A stretch of 64,000 bases of DNA from CAVUCE01 sp963739985 (GCA_963739985.1 CAVUCE010000003.1:77261-141260), one strand, 5' to 3'. Positions 19,315 through 28,616 are shown, numbered from the stretch's first letter. Made by a program: numbers and translations. Notes: generated by a model from the sequence alone, not told the origin.

Positions 19315-20508
19315 TTATTTAATAAGAATCATCTTTCTTGTAATAATATTTGATCCTGATTTGATGCTATAGAAATACGTTCCGCTTGAAAGGTTATCGG
19401 CGTTAAAAGTTATTTCATGCCAGCCTGAATTTTGTAGTACATCATTTAATAATGTTTTTACTAAACTGCCAATGGAACTATAAATCTTAACGGTGATTTG
19501 TGAACGGGATGGAAGTGAATATTTTATTTTAGTCGATGGATTAAACGGATTTGGATAATTATGTTCAACAACAAAATTATCCAAAATTGATTTTTTATTT
19601 TTAGAATCATTTATTGCAGTTATGTTTAATCCCTCAACGTAAATTGCTCCGGTTGGAGTGCCAATATTCAAAACATGTTCAATTCCTGTTCCGTCTAAAT
19701 TAGCCCGAGAAATAATTCCATTGTTGCCAGCGGAGAAATAACTATTTACCCAATAGATTTTCCCTTCATCTAAAGAAAGTGAAATTCCATCCGGTGCATC
19801 CGCGTGGAGTAATTTTTCAGCGGTTCCGTTATTTATACTTGCTCTCATAATATTATCATTGGCTGTGTTAACCCAATAGACATAACCGTCTTTAGTATTC
19901 AAAGCAATTGAAGGCGGCTGAATATATGATTTTAATGTAACTACGGTTTCAACATTACTTCCATCAAGATTTGCTCTCATAACTCCGCCGGTTTTAACCC
20001 AATATATCTTTTTGTTCTTAAGATCGAGTGCAATATCAAGAATACCGTTTGTTACTCCATTATCACTGCCGGCAACAAGTGTATCTAGTCCTGTACCATC
20101 AGGATTAGAGCTCAACAGGAAACCGTTATTAATGTTATCCGCAACATACAATTTATTATTAATGTTGTCGTATGCCATACCGGCCGGGTTTTCACTTCTG
20201 CTAAAACCACCAAATAATATTGTTGATTCATCTGAGCCGTCAAGCTTTGCACGTTTAACTTTGTTAGGGAAATCAAATTCGGACCAATAAATATATCCGC
20301 CTTCATTATCAACAACTATAGATCTTGGACGCTCAGAGGAAATAACGGTTGTATCAATTCCATTTTTGGCTGTTGCTACAACGTTATCATCTGAACCATA
20401 ATAAATTTGAGCGTTTGAAATACCGCTTACAAATAAACTGACAAAAAATATGACAAGAGTTTGTTCGAGAATATTAAATCTCTTTAATCGAATTGTATCA
20501 ATTTTCAT
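19315..20508 (-). CDS. Secreted YWTD (LDL-receptor class B-like) beta-propeller with T9SS tail
   Basis: After an N-terminal signal segment (hydrophobic residues about 16-33, ending SNAQ) come repeated blades with the YW-D / ANLDGS pattern: GGYIYWSEFDFPNKVKRAKLDGS, NKLYVADN, KKIYWVKTGGVMRANLDGS, GYVYWVNTANDNIMRA, GKIYWVNSYFSAGNNGIISRANLDG. These make one six-bladed propeller at about residues 35-295. The last 85 residues (VVEHNYPNPFNPSTKIKYSL to the end IITRKMILIK) form the T9SS sorting tail. It is expected to be surface-exposed and to bind ligands or matrix; ligand unknown. Confidence 0.87.
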   Translation of the reverse strand: MKIDTIRLKRFNILEQTLVIFFVSLFVSGISNAQIYYGSDDNVVATAKNGIDTTVISSERPRSIVVDNEGGYIYWSEFDFPNKVKRAKLDGSDESTILFGGFSRSENPAGMAYDNINNKLYVADNINNGFLLSSNPDGTGLDTLVAGSDNGVTNGILDIALDLKNKKIYWVKTGGVMRANLDGSNVETVVTLKSYIQPPSIALNTKDGYVYWVNTANDNIMRASINNGTAEKLLHADAPDGISLSLDEGKIYWVNSYFSAGNNGIISRANLDGTGIEHVLNIGTPTGAIYVEGLNITAINDSKNKKSILDNFVVEHNYPNPFNPSTKIKYSLPSRSQITVKIYSSIGSLVKTLLNDVLQNSGWHEITFNADNLSSGTYFYSIKSGSNIITRKMILIK

Positions 20509-20520
20509 AGATCTCCTTAT

Positions 20521-21059
20521 AAGTGATTAAATGGTTACTGATTATTATTTTTTTGAAATTTGAGATTTAATCGCAATTCTGTTTCAAAAAATTGAAATAA
20601 TGATTATAAATCATAAACAGAATCAGATTAGCTAATAAATTATATAGTAGGGGAGACTAGAATTCGTCGAATAGGAAAAAACGAATTTTTGACAGCAAAA
20701 GAATTTGCCGTTTCTCGGCAACAAAACATAAATGATAGATATGGTAAATTATAAGATTGTGTAGGAGAGACTTATCGCCAATATAATTGTAAATTAAATA
20801 CAAGGATAAACAGCTAATATTAAATTTTGTTTGAGCGTAATAATTTATGTTATCTTTTTCGCATGCGATTAGATAATACAAAATAAAAATATCCTTAAAT
20901 CATTTAATAATGAATAGTTATCCAATGATATAAAAATTAGATTCAAATTGCAAACATTGTTCTTTTAGAAAAGCTTAATATGATGTTTAATCGTTGGTAA
21001 AATTACTTTTCTTTTCTTAGATAAATATTAGGCCGGAAACTTTATTTTAGTAATATAAT
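20521..21059. other. Long intergenic region, no gene supported
   Basis: About 540 AT-rich bases. A minus-strand frame at 20657-20881 has no recognisable domain and skewed composition and is not called. The propeller gene's promoter should lie in the left part. Confidence 0.35.
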
Positions 21060-21416
21060 CTATTTTACTTCCATTTGATTATATCCATTATTACCATAAG
21101 GATTCAACTTTTCTTTCCACAATTCTTCCAAAACTTGAAGATCTTCTGTATAATCATAATCCGGATCGTCTTTTGGTTTTAGCACATCAATTATTTCGAA
21201 GGAAAAATTATTTTCGCCATACTTTTTGTAATCTTCAAGCAGTCCTTTATTTCCCTCCGAGCCAAATTTTAATTCGAATTTATGTCGATTTATTCTGCTT
21301 AATAAATTTTTATGACTTCCTATAAGAATTTTGTTATTCGCCAAATTTTTTATTTGATAAACACCCATATCCGGAGGATTATCTTTATAGTGTCTTTTTA
21401 ATTCTGATTTATCCAT
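21060..21416 (-). CDS. GIY-YIG nuclease-fold protein
   Basis: The 118-residue protein starts the GIY-YIG fold with MGVYQIKNLANNKILIGSHKN (residues 17-37; the second motif reads LIG), followed by an Arg-containing helix (LLSRINRHKFELK), the segment EDYKKYGENNFSFEIIDVL, and a late Glu-rich helix (LQVLEELWKEKLNPYGNNGYN) that supplies the expected catalytic Glu. It is the standalone form, close in type to small bacterial proteins that sit beside ArsR-DUF2087 regulators. Its start is one base from the stop of the upstream regulator gene, so the two are cotranscribed. Activity on DNA is inferred from the fold. Confidence 0.82.
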   Translation of the reverse strand: MDKSELKRHYKDNPPDMGVYQIKNLANNKILIGSHKNLLSRINRHKFELKFGSEGNKGLLEDYKKYGENNFSFEIIDVLKPKDDPDYDYTEDLQVLEELWKEKLNPYGNNGYNQMEVK

Positions 21417-21417
21417 G

Positions 21418-21987
21418 TTAATCTCTTAATGCATAATTTTTATTTAATTGATAATTGCCTTTATTTCTGGACATCATACCTTCTTCAACTAATAGTCTGC
21501 GGATAGTACAATAATCTTCATAATGTTTAAGTATTATTTTATCTACTTCAGATTCCGGGTAAACCTTATCAAATTCAAATTTTCTAAAAAACTCTTCGAG
21601 TATTATCATCTTTTTCTTTTTTTGAACAGGAAGTTTGAGCAATTTCTCTTTATTAAAGAAAGTCTTTAAAACTTTAGATCGATATTTATTAATTCTTTCT
21701 TCTTGAATATATTTTTCAATATTTTTAAATGATGTTAATTCCCTTAGTGTTAAATTAAAAACATCTTCGTTTAATTTGAAAACGAAATAATATTGATCTT
21801 TTTGTTTAGAAATTAGACCAGCTGTTTCAAGTTTTTTAAGATGAAAAGAAACAGTTGATGCAGCAAGATTTAGCCTATTAGCAATCTCTTCAACATATTG
21901 CGCCTTTTCCATTAACGAATTTAAAATCTGAAGGCGGGAAGTATCCGCTAAAGATTTCATGATTTCTATGCTTTGAGTCAATTCCAT
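21418..21987 (-). CDS. ArsR-type transcription regulator with C-terminal DUF2087
   Basis: Residues 1-75 form an ArsR winged helix (IMKSLADTSRLQILNSLMEKAQYVEEIANRLNLAASTVSFHLKKLETAGLI). Residues about 120-185 match DUF2087 (KKKKMIILEEFFRKFEFDKVYPESEVDKII then DYCTIRRLLVEEGMMSR), a domain found alone or after HTH regulators. No ArsR metal-binding Cys cluster (ELCVCDL type) is present, so a metal signal is unlikely. Operator-like repeats lie just upstream (21995-22079), suggesting autoregulation. The GIY-YIG gene follows with a one-base gap. Confidence 0.85.
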   Translation of the reverse strand: MELTQSIEIMKSLADTSRLQILNSLMEKAQYVEEIANRLNLAASTVSFHLKKLETAGLISKQKDQYYFVFKLNEDVFNLTLRELTSFKNIEKYIQEERINKYRSKVLKTFFNKEKLLKLPVQKKKKMIILEEFFRKFEFDKVYPESEVDKIILKHYEDYCTIRRLLVEEGMMSRNKGNYQLNKNYALRD

Positions 21988-21994
21988 TTCTGCT

Positions 21995-22079
21995 TCGAAT
22001 AATGATTCGACAATTATCGAAACAAAAATATCAGCTTAAATATTCAAAGTCAAATTATTTCTATATGTATCGAAACAAA
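21995..22079 (-). promoter_or_regulatory. Operator-like repeats upstream of the ArsR/GIY-YIG operon
   Basis: An inverted repeat TCGAAT-AATG-ATTCGA (21995-22010) lies seven bases before the start codon. Two copies of ATCGAAACAAA lie at 22016-22026 and 22069-22079, 53 bases apart, close to five helical turns. All share the TCGAA core. Binding by the ArsR protein is an inference. Confidence 0.5.
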
Positions 22080-22188
22080 TAATTATGAATATTAAAATTA
22101 AGAAATGATTGTAGAGATGTATTAAGTGTTGAATTTTATAAATAGAGCTATGAAAATAGAATCATAACTCTATTTATTACTATGTAAT

Positions 22189-22602
22189 TTAACATTCGGT
22201 AAAATTAGTTTTACCTTTTCTAACAAGATAAACGATGTTGAAAACCACAGAAATACCTAATAATAATGAACCGGATAAAATTAAAACCGAATTATTTGTT
22301 AAAAATGAGTTTAATGTTATAGCTATAAAGAGGAAGGTCATTCCTAAACCTAAAAGTACTTGATTATTATTAATCATTTTGTTTTTAATATTTTTACCGA
22401 AAGCATCCTTACGAAATTCATTGTAGGTACTAATCAACCATGCGATTGAAGCAACACCGCACATACCGGTTAACATACCTTTTGCAAATTCAAAAACAGA
22501 AAAATCTTTTGAGTTGATATCCGGGAATATTGCCCAAGTAATCAAAATTATCGCTAATGTAAACAATGATAATGAAGTTATCCTCAAATTCTTTTTAGTC
22601 AT
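22189..22602 (-). CDS. Four-helix membrane protein in ECF sigma operon
   Basis: The 137-residue protein has four hydrophobic segments (about 8-25, 40-60, 80-98, 103-127) and Lys-rich loops; no family was recognised. Its start overlaps the stop of the preceding gene by eight bases, so it is translated as the third gene of the sigma-factor operon. It may be part of the signalling unit or a target of it. Confidence 0.7.
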   Translation of the reverse strand: MTKKNLRITSLSLFTLAIILITWAIFPDINSKDFSVFEFAKGMLTGMCGVASIAWLISTYNEFRKDAFGKNIKNKMINNNQVLLGLGMTFLFIAITLNSFLTNNSVLILSGSLLLGISVVFNIVYLVRKGKTNFTEC

Positions 22603-23215
22603 TATTTTCTCCTAAATCTTTTTTTATTTTTTCTAATTCATCAATAAGTGGTTGGTTCTCATTTCTAAAACGAAACTTTCTAAATTTTATCCCTAAATAG
22701 AAAACTGCTAATAATAAAATGCTAACTCCTAGATGTGCGCCGACACGTAATTCAGTTGCTAAACTTTTTAATACATCCAGATAATAAATATTTGTCCCAA
22801 TGATTATTGCAGCTCCAAAGTACCAGAACTTTTGGGTGTAAAGTTCTTTTTGCGCAGAAAAATTCTCAAGTACGGAGTTAATAAAGTTTATACTAGTAGC
22901 GTTAACATTAAACTTGTTGATTTTTAATTGAGCTTTCCAATAAATGATAAGGAAAATGATAATTGATATAAGCATCCAACCAATACTTATGAGTTTTATA
23001 ACTGAAACGGATGTTATTACAATTGTTGCCCAAATAAAATAAATCATGAGTAAAGTTATTCCGGCGGTTTTGAAAAAATTAATTCTAAACTGTTTCTTTT
23101 CAAATCTAGAAAGTTTCGCAATCATATCGTGAATAGATTCAATTGAATTTCTCACCGGTAAATCTTTGCGTTTCTGATTTTGCCAATTATTTTTTATAGC
23201 ATCAATATCAAACAT
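22595..23215 (-). CDS. Membrane protein, probable anti-sigma factor partner
   Basis: Translation most likely starts at 23215 (MFDIDAIKNNWQNQK), where ATGTTTGA overlaps the sigma-factor stop by eight bases; an upstream ATG at 23272 lies inside the sigma gene. Residues 1-55 are soluble and charged, as in cytoplasmic anti-sigma regions; hydrophobic segments follow at about 55-73, 75-97, 130-150 and 160-180. No zinc-binding HxxxCxxC motif of ZAS anti-sigma factors is visible. An anti-sigma role is inferred from the overlap with the sigma gene and the topology. Confidence 0.72.
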   Translation of the reverse strand: MFDIDAIKNNWQNQKRKDLPVRNSIESIHDMIAKLSRFEKKQFRINFFKTAGITLLMIYFIWATIVITSVSVIKLISIGWMLISIIIFLIIYWKAQLKINKFNVNATSINFINSVLENFSAQKELYTQKFWYFGAAIIIGTNIYYLDVLKSLATELRVGAHLGVSILLLAVFYLGIKFRKFRFRNENQPLIDELEKIKKDLGENND

Positions 23216-23729
23216 TGCTAATTCCCTCCATTTTCTTGGCAAGTTGTGTTTTAATCCTATTGATCTTAACACCTACATAGTTTTCACTAATCCCAACAAT
23301 TTCGGAGATCTCATCATAACTTAATTCCTCTAAATATAAGCCTATAATAGCCCTATCCTGCTTCTTTAATTCGGCAATAGCTTTATGCAATAATTTTAAT
23401 TCTTCGTCCATATTATCTTTAAAATGATCTTCATTAGAATGAATCTGTACTAATTCTGAAGCGTCAATATTACTAAATATTGAGTTTTTCTTTCTAAATT
23501 TTTTATTGTGTAAAAATGCCGTATTTACAGTTATCCTGTAAATCCATGTGCTAATTTTAGATTCATGTCTAAAACTTTCCAGGTTTCGCCAAATATTTAC
23601 CATCACCTCTTGAAATAGATCTTCTACGTCATTTTTGTTTGTTAATGTTGTATAACAGAGACGATAAATTTTGTCTTTATTTTCTTCGAAAGCTGTGTCA
23701 AAAAGCTTTTCTTTTTCGGATTCGGTCAT
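23208..23729 (-). CDS. ECF-type RNA polymerase sigma factor
   Basis: The 173-residue protein has region 2 (IYRLCYTTLTNKNDVEDLFQEVMVNIWRNLESFRHESKISTWIYRITVNTA, about residues 18-75) and region 4 (LKKQDRAIIGLYLEELSYDEISEIVGISENYVGVKINRIKTQLAKKM, about 115-165), with nothing else, as in the ECF group. The DLFQEV..IW and STWIYRI motifs are those of the core-binding and -10 recognition helices. It leads a three-gene operon with two membrane proteins, so release from a membrane anti-sigma factor is likely. The inducing signal is unknown. Confidence 0.9.
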   Translation of the reverse strand: MTESEKEKLFDTAFEENKDKIYRLCYTTLTNKNDVEDLFQEVMVNIWRNLESFRHESKISTWIYRITVNTAFLHNKKFRKKNSIFSNIDASELVQIHSNEDHFKDNMDEELKLLHKAIAELKKQDRAIIGLYLEELSYDEISEIVGISENYVGVKINRIKTQLAKKMEGISNV

Positions 23730-24059
23730 TTAGATCGATATTTTATTCGCGAATTATTAGTTATAAATTATCTTTAAAATTTAAAAAAAACTTCCTATTA
23801 AATTTTGTTACGGCTAACTAAATTTAATTTCTAATATGTTAGAGTATCGAAATTGAATTTTCTTACAGCGTTCAAAAAAAATAAAAATTTATTACTATGT
23901 CTTAATATTAGCATAATGCAAATATTTAACTTCTTTTTTATAAGTTTTCATATTAGAATTTGAGTTAATTACGGCATAAATTTAGTTTAATTTCTAAGTA
24001 TATTAGTTTAGCAACTCAAAGAATAAGCAGTTTTAGTCTAAATTATCGGCAATTTATCT
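23730..24059. other. Divergent intergenic region
   Basis: About 330 AT-rich bases between the sigma operon and a rightward gene. Both promoters should be here. No repeat or RNA was recognised. Confidence 0.35.
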
Positions 24060-24638
24060 ATGTATACAAAAATTATCATGATCTCATTTATTTTAGCGAC
24101 GGTTATTTTTCCGCAAAATAAAATCAATAAAATTACGTCTGATTCGGTTAAGAGCAGTGGAGTTATTTATGGCGAAAATTATGCGTTCTCGGTTACGTCT
24201 CCCAAAGGTTGGATACTGGACAATAAAAGTGGACTTGCTCAAGGTATTAAAGCTGTCTTTTATCCCAAAGGAGGTAGCTGGGATAAATCACCGGAAGTTC
24301 TATACATAAACACCGCAGAAAAAAATATCCATGGAAATGAAACCATCGATAAAGTTATTTCAACGGATGAACATGATTTCAAAAATAATTATCCGGATGT
24401 TGAAATATCTGATGGACCGATATTGCGAACTAGAAATAATAAAAAAATTATAATTAAGAAATTTCATTATAATGATAATTATGAAGCCGTTGCATACTTT
24501 GATGAAACTAATACGATCCCAATGTTTGTGTTATCCGCAAAATCAAGAAAGGGTTTTGATAAAGCATATCAATCATTTGTACAGCTAATTAGCTCATATC
24601 AAAACCTAAAAATAAAATCCGGCGGAGCAGAAAAATAA
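24060..24638 (+). CDS. Secreted protein of unknown function (PsbP-like fold suspected)
   Basis: The N-terminus (MYTKIIMISFILATVIFPQ) is a signal peptide. The 170-residue mature part contains YAFSVTSPKGWILDNKSGLAQGIKAVFYPKGGSW and a Lys-rich C-terminal helix, a pattern shared by small secreted proteins of many Gram-negatives and reminiscent of PsbP-type lipocalin-like domains; this is a tentative match. It is followed by a serine hydrolase gene on the same strand. Confidence 0.6.
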   Translation: MYTKIIMISFILATVIFPQNKINKITSDSVKSSGVIYGENYAFSVTSPKGWILDNKSGLAQGIKAVFYPKGGSWDKSPEVLYINTAEKNIHGNETIDKVISTDEHDFKNNYPDVEISDGPILRTRNNKKIIIKKFHYNDNYEAVAYFDETNTIPMFVLSAKSRKGFDKAYQSFVQLISSYQNLKIKSGGAEK

Positions 24639-24716
24639 AGGGGAGTGAATAATTCTAGGTATAATCAAACCTTAGAATTCTTTTTAATACAAAAACTATA
24701 ATTATCAGAAAATTTT

Positions 24717-25865
24717 ATGATAGAAAAAAACTACCTTTTACGATATCTCTCATATGCTTTTGAGATTAACTTCAAACAATCAACTCAAGATTATAGATCC
24801 TTTACCAAAAATACCATTAAAAGAGCCGATGAAAGTTTTAACTTTATCAAAAATGAACAAAATATTAATATTAAAAATTTTGATAATATTTTATTGAAAC
24901 CGAAAAAAATAACAACTTTTGAAGAATTCTTAGAAAGTTCATCAACCTCGGCATTTATTCTTATTAAAGATGATAAAATATATTATGAGAACTATTTTAA
25001 CGGTTATAATCAAGATTCCTATTTCCAAATATTTTCAGTTACAAAAACATTTGCCTCAGCTTTAGTTGGTATAGCTATTAGCGAAGGTAGAATAAATAAT
25101 ATAAATGAACCGGTTACTAAATATTTGCCTGAGCTTTTAAGTAAAGGATTTAATAAACTAACAATAAATGATCTTTTACAAATGCATTCGGGAGTTAAGT
25201 TTAATGAAGGACACTCAATATTTAATGATGAACCGAAAGCGTATTTGAGTCCCGATTGGAGAGAATTGATAAACACTATTTATATAAAAGATGAGATCGG
25301 AAAATTCTTTCACTACAGTGATTATTATTTAGTGCTGTTAGCAAATATTTTGGAAAGAGTTCTTGATTGTTCCATTACAGAATATTTGGGAAAAAATATT
25401 TGGCAGAAAATTGGTCCCTCAAGCGATGCTTTCATTTGTTTAGATAGTTCGAAAAGTAAATTAGAAAAAATAGAAAGTGGTTTAGTGTGTAAACCGATTG
25501 ATCTTATGAAGTTTGGTAAGTTATATTTAAATAATGGTAGTTTTAATGGTCAGCAAGTTGTCCCTGATGAATGGATTAAGTCGTCACTAAGTTTTAACAC
25601 TAATAACCATAGTAAAGACTACTTTAAATATTATCATGGAAAAACGTGGGGACGATGGTTTTCGAGCGGGAATGGGGAGTATAGGAATTATTGGTGGGCT
25701 TATAAAGTTGGAGAAAATGATTATGATTATTTTGGGTTGGGAATATTAGGACAAATTTTATACGTAAGTCCGCGTAATAATGCAATTGGATTACGACTTG
25801 GGGATGAGTGGGGAATAAGAGGATGGTGGCCGACGGTTATTAAAAATTTAATTGATAAACTATAG
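24717..25865 (+). CDS. Beta-lactamase-fold serine hydrolase (class C / EstB-like)
   Basis: The 382-residue protein has the Ser-x-x-Lys motif SVTK at 107-110 in the context FQIFSVTKTFASALVGIAISEGRI, the second motif Tyr-Ser-Asp (FFHYSDYYLVLLANILE) in place of Tyr-x-Asn, and the fold signatures NEPVTKYLPEL, LTINDLLQMHSGVKF and a late WGRWF..GNGEY. It thus belongs to the beta-lactamase/transpeptidase-like superfamily used by esterases and peptidases. No signal peptide is seen, so it is probably cytoplasmic. Substrate unknown. Confidence 0.82.
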   Translation: MIEKNYLLRYLSYAFEINFKQSTQDYRSFTKNTIKRADESFNFIKNEQNINIKNFDNILLKPKKITTFEEFLESSSTSAFILIKDDKIYYENYFNGYNQDSYFQIFSVTKTFASALVGIAISEGRINNINEPVTKYLPELLSKGFNKLTINDLLQMHSGVKFNEGHSIFNDEPKAYLSPDWRELINTIYIKDEIGKFFHYSDYYLVLLANILERVLDCSITEYLGKNIWQKIGPSSDAFICLDSSKSKLEKIESGLVCKPIDLMKFGKLYLNNGSFNGQQVVPDEWIKSSLSFNTNNHSKDYFKYYHGKTWGRWFSSGNGEYRNYWWAYKVGENDYDYFGLGILGQILYVSPRNNAIGLRLGDEWGIRGWWPTVIKNLIDKL

Positions 25866-25874
25866 GAGAAATAA

Positions 25875-26759
25875 TTGACGACTAGTAAATACTCGAATAT
25901 TTTTTCAGCTATTATTTTGGTTGTAATTTTATTGATAGGATTTTCATGCGGCCAAGTAAAAAATAAAAAATCACATATTTCTGTTAAAGATTATAAAGAA
26001 TACATCAATTCTTTAGATACAACGCAACTCAATTCTATTACGAAAGCTCTGGATAAAATAAAATTAAATTTTGGCAATATTAGCAAAGAAAAAACCGATT
26101 CATTATTCATCGTGTTTAGAAGATTTTATCATAAAGAAATAATTGAATGGAGTAATAATTCAACCAAGTTATTTAATGAAAATTATCTAAATCCTAAATC
26201 AGAAAAAGTAAAAAAGCTAAAAGATTCTTTAAGTACTTTCGGAGTAACAATCAAAATGAGCGAAGGTATTTATTACGCAAATCCTTTACCGGATTTTCTG
26301 AAAGATAATTTCTCTAAAAATGTTTCGGAAGCTGTAAGTAAGTACATTGTCCAACGAGCTCATGAAGAAAAAGAAGGATTTGCCGAAGACGCCTCGTTGA
26401 TAATTTCACCCAAAGATTTATTAGAGAGAACTGTTTTCTGGGAAAAATATATTCAGCAATTTCCAAACTCGTCGATGATTAATTTTGCAATACATTTTTA
26501 TAACATCTATTTAAATGTATTGACATTAGGAATGGATAATTCTTCGGTAATAGAGCCAAACGGAAATTTATCCAAGGAATATCTATCTGCATATGAGTAT
26601 TGTTTAATTAATTATCCAAATACCAGGACGGGGAAAGTTATTTTACAAGAATTGAATTTATTAAAATCTAAGGACTCACACAAAATTGAAAAGATCATGA
26701 TAATTGTTACCGGAAATCAGATTCAACCTAGAGAGAAAGAAGAGCCATACTCTTTTTAA
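25875..26759 (+). CDS. Lipoprotein of unknown function
   Basis: The TTG start at 25875 follows TAGGAGA by seven bases, nine bases after the hydrolase stop, so the two are one operon. Residues 1-27 are a signal peptide with lipobox ending GFSCG (Cys about 26). The rest is helical and polar with a segment ISPKDLLERTVFWEKYIQQFPNSSM that looks like a tetratricopeptide-type helix pair. No family was recognised. Confidence 0.65.
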   Translation: MTTSKYSNIFSAIILVVILLIGFSCGQVKNKKSHISVKDYKEYINSLDTTQLNSITKALDKIKLNFGNISKEKTDSLFIVFRRFYHKEIIEWSNNSTKLFNENYLNPKSEKVKKLKDSLSTFGVTIKMSEGIYYANPLPDFLKDNFSKNVSEAVSKYIVQRAHEEKEGFAEDASLIISPKDLLERTVFWEKYIQQFPNSSMINFAIHFYNIYLNVLTLGMDNSSVIEPNGNLSKEYLSAYEYCLINYPNTRTGKVILQELNLLKSKDSHKIEKIMIIVTGNQIQPREKEEPYSF

Positions 26760-26812
26760 TTATTATCTTGTAACTGATGAGTTGAAAGTATTATTTTTAT
26801 GACGGTGATTTT

Positions 26813-26910
26813 GGGGCTATAGCTCAGCTGGGAGAGCGTCCCGATGACTATCGGGAAGGCCAGCGGTTCTCCCGAAGGGATTCCAATGGAAGATCCCGCT
26901 TAGCTCCACA
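26813..26910 (+). pseudogene. tRNA-Ala-like gene disrupted by palindromic sequences
   Basis: The acceptor arm (GGGGCTA with TAGCTCC, including the G3-U70 pair that marks tRNA-Ala), the D arm (GCTCAGCTGGGAGAGC) and the T stem (AGCGG with CCGCT) are all intact. The anticodon arm is replaced by TCCCGATGACTATCGGGA (26839-26856), an 8-base instead of 7-base loop closed by a 5-7 bp stem. The T loop is split between TTC and GATC by two tandem 11-base hairpins, TCCCGAAGGGA and TTCCAATGGAA (26870-26891). Total length is 98 instead of 76. It is probably not a working tRNA. Confidence 0.7.
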
Positions 26911-26995
26911 AAAAATCTTCAGTAATTTGAAATTGCCGTATATTATTTCTGTCAATCAGAATTATTAGTCGGGTTCAACAACTTGTTTGGCGCAA

Positions 26996-28063
26996 TTATT
27001 TATCCTTTTTATTTTTCAAATATGTGTGCATAAATTTTCCGAACTTTTTATCCTTCTGTCTTTTTTCAAAATATGACATTTCGTGATATAATGATTCCTT
27101 GTATAATTTTATATAATTCTGGTAGCGTTCTTTCGTAATTATTCCATCTTCTACTGCTTTTAAAACAGCACAACCCGGCTCTATTGTATGAGTACAATCA
27201 GCAAAGTTACAATGATTAGCTAGCTCTGCTATTTCATTAAATGTATCATTAAGTCCAGAATCAATAGAAATAATTCCCAGTTCACGCATTCCAGGATTAT
27301 CTATTACAATTGACCCATTTTCTAAAACGATAAGTTCGCGACGTGTAGTCGTATGTTTACCTCTGCCGTCCTTTTCTCTAATTGATTGAGTTTTGTATCG
27401 GTCTTGGTGTATTAAATTATTTAATAATGTAGTTTTTCCAACACCGGATGATCCAAGCAAACAATAAGTTTTAAAAGGAATAAAATTCGTTTTAATATTT
27501 TCCAAATCAGAAAAATTGTTGTTACTAAATACCACTATTTTTGCATCCGGTATGATTTTATAAATATCATTTTTCCTACTTTCAATCTCATCCATACATA
27601 TAAGGTCACTTTTACTTAGAAATATAACCGGTTTAATTTTACTCTCGTTTATCATCACTAAGTAGCGCTCCAATCTTCTTATATTGAAATTGGAATCAAG
27701 TGCTTGCATAATTATTGCAGTATCAATGTTTGCTGCGATTAATTGATATTCGATTTTTTTTCCGGAGGTTTTCCTTTTTAATAACGATTTCCTAGGAAAT
27801 ATTTCGTGAATAATAGCTAACGAATCATCATCAAATAGTTGCGCACAAACCCAGTCTCCAACAGTAGGTAAATCTAAGGATGAATCAGAATTGAATAAAT
27901 ATTTTCCTGTTAATTCGGCATAAATATCTTTTTTACCATTTGAAACCACGAAACTATTTTTATTCACAGTAATTACCCTTACAATATCGCAGTCATCAAA
28001 TTTTATTGTTTCAGTTTTCTCCTGGAACCATCTATCGAAACCGAGTTTTTCAATTTCATTCAT
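26996..28063 (-). CDS. rsgA: Ribosome small subunit-dependent GTPase A
   Basis: The 355-residue protein has the circularly permuted GTPase order of RsgA: an N-terminal OB fold (about 20-90), G4 motif SKSD (150-153), then the P loop GSSGVGKTTL (204-213), the switch region DGRGKHTTTRREL, G3 in DNPGMRELG, and a C-terminal zinc-binding domain (HCNFADCTHTIEPGCAV). It checks and releases late 30S assembly. It stands alone on the minus strand. Length is slightly above the housekeeping form of about 300 residues, so it could be the longer paralogue seen in some bacteria. Confidence 0.9.
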   Translation of the reverse strand: MNEIEKLGFDRWFQEKTETIKFDDCDIVRVITVNKNSFVVSNGKKDIYAELTGKYLFNSDSSLDLPTVGDWVCAQLFDDDSLAIIHEIFPRKSLLKRKTSGKKIEYQLIAANIDTAIIMQALDSNFNIRRLERYLVMINESKIKPVIFLSKSDLICMDEIESRKNDIYKIIPDAKIVVFSNNNFSDLENIKTNFIPFKTYCLLGSSGVGKTTLLNNLIHQDRYKTQSIREKDGRGKHTTTRRELIVLENGSIVIDNPGMRELGIISIDSGLNDTFNEIAELANHCNFADCTHTIEPGCAVLKAVEDGIITKERYQNYIKLYKESLYHEMSYFEKRQKDKKFGKFMHTYLKNKKDK

Positions 28064-28616
28064 ATATTTTTAACCACTTAATAGTCTTGGTGCCTATCTA
28101 AACCGCCCGCTTCCTGAGATTTGCGTAGTATAGAGAAGGGTAAATGCGACGAATAAATAGCTATGCCAAATTATAATATTATACTTTCTTTTTAATAGGA
28201 CAGCTAACTTTTAACTATAATTCGAAATTGTTTCCCAAACTAAATTTTAAATTACATTAGTAAGTATTAAAAATTAGAAATAATTTCCTCTACACAATAG
28301 TTAGGGTATAGATTTTTTATATAGCTCAAAAGCCGATTCTTAGTTCCGTAATTTGTTACCCCTGTAAAAGAAATATTATTGTTTAATGTATTCAATTGAC
28401 TTATTATTAGCAATTACCAATTATATGAGCATCTTCCGGAAAATATAAATACAAAATAAAGGATAATGATTGAGTTTCAATTTTAAATTAATTTTCATTT
28501 TTGTAACCTATTATTCATTCGTTTGCTCATTATAAATATCTGTCGCAACTCGCCATCGATTCCAATACTAAATAAATCTTGCAGTTACGTTTCTCTTTAT
28601 CATTATGGTAAAAAAA
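28064..28616. other. Intergenic region, no gene seen
   Basis: About 550 AT-rich bases between two minus-strand genes, bounded on the right by a strong terminator. The rsgA promoter should be in it. No ORF or RNA could be supported. Confidence 0.35.

Noticed and set aside
20657..20881. 74-codon minus-strand frame in the gap after the YWTD gene
   Set aside because: Random-looking Ile/Asn/Tyr-rich composition and no start signal.
26813..26910. A functional tRNA-Ala or tRNA-Val(GAC)
   Set aside because: The anticodon loop has eight rather than seven bases and the T loop is interrupted by 22 bases, so normal folding and decoding are unlikely.
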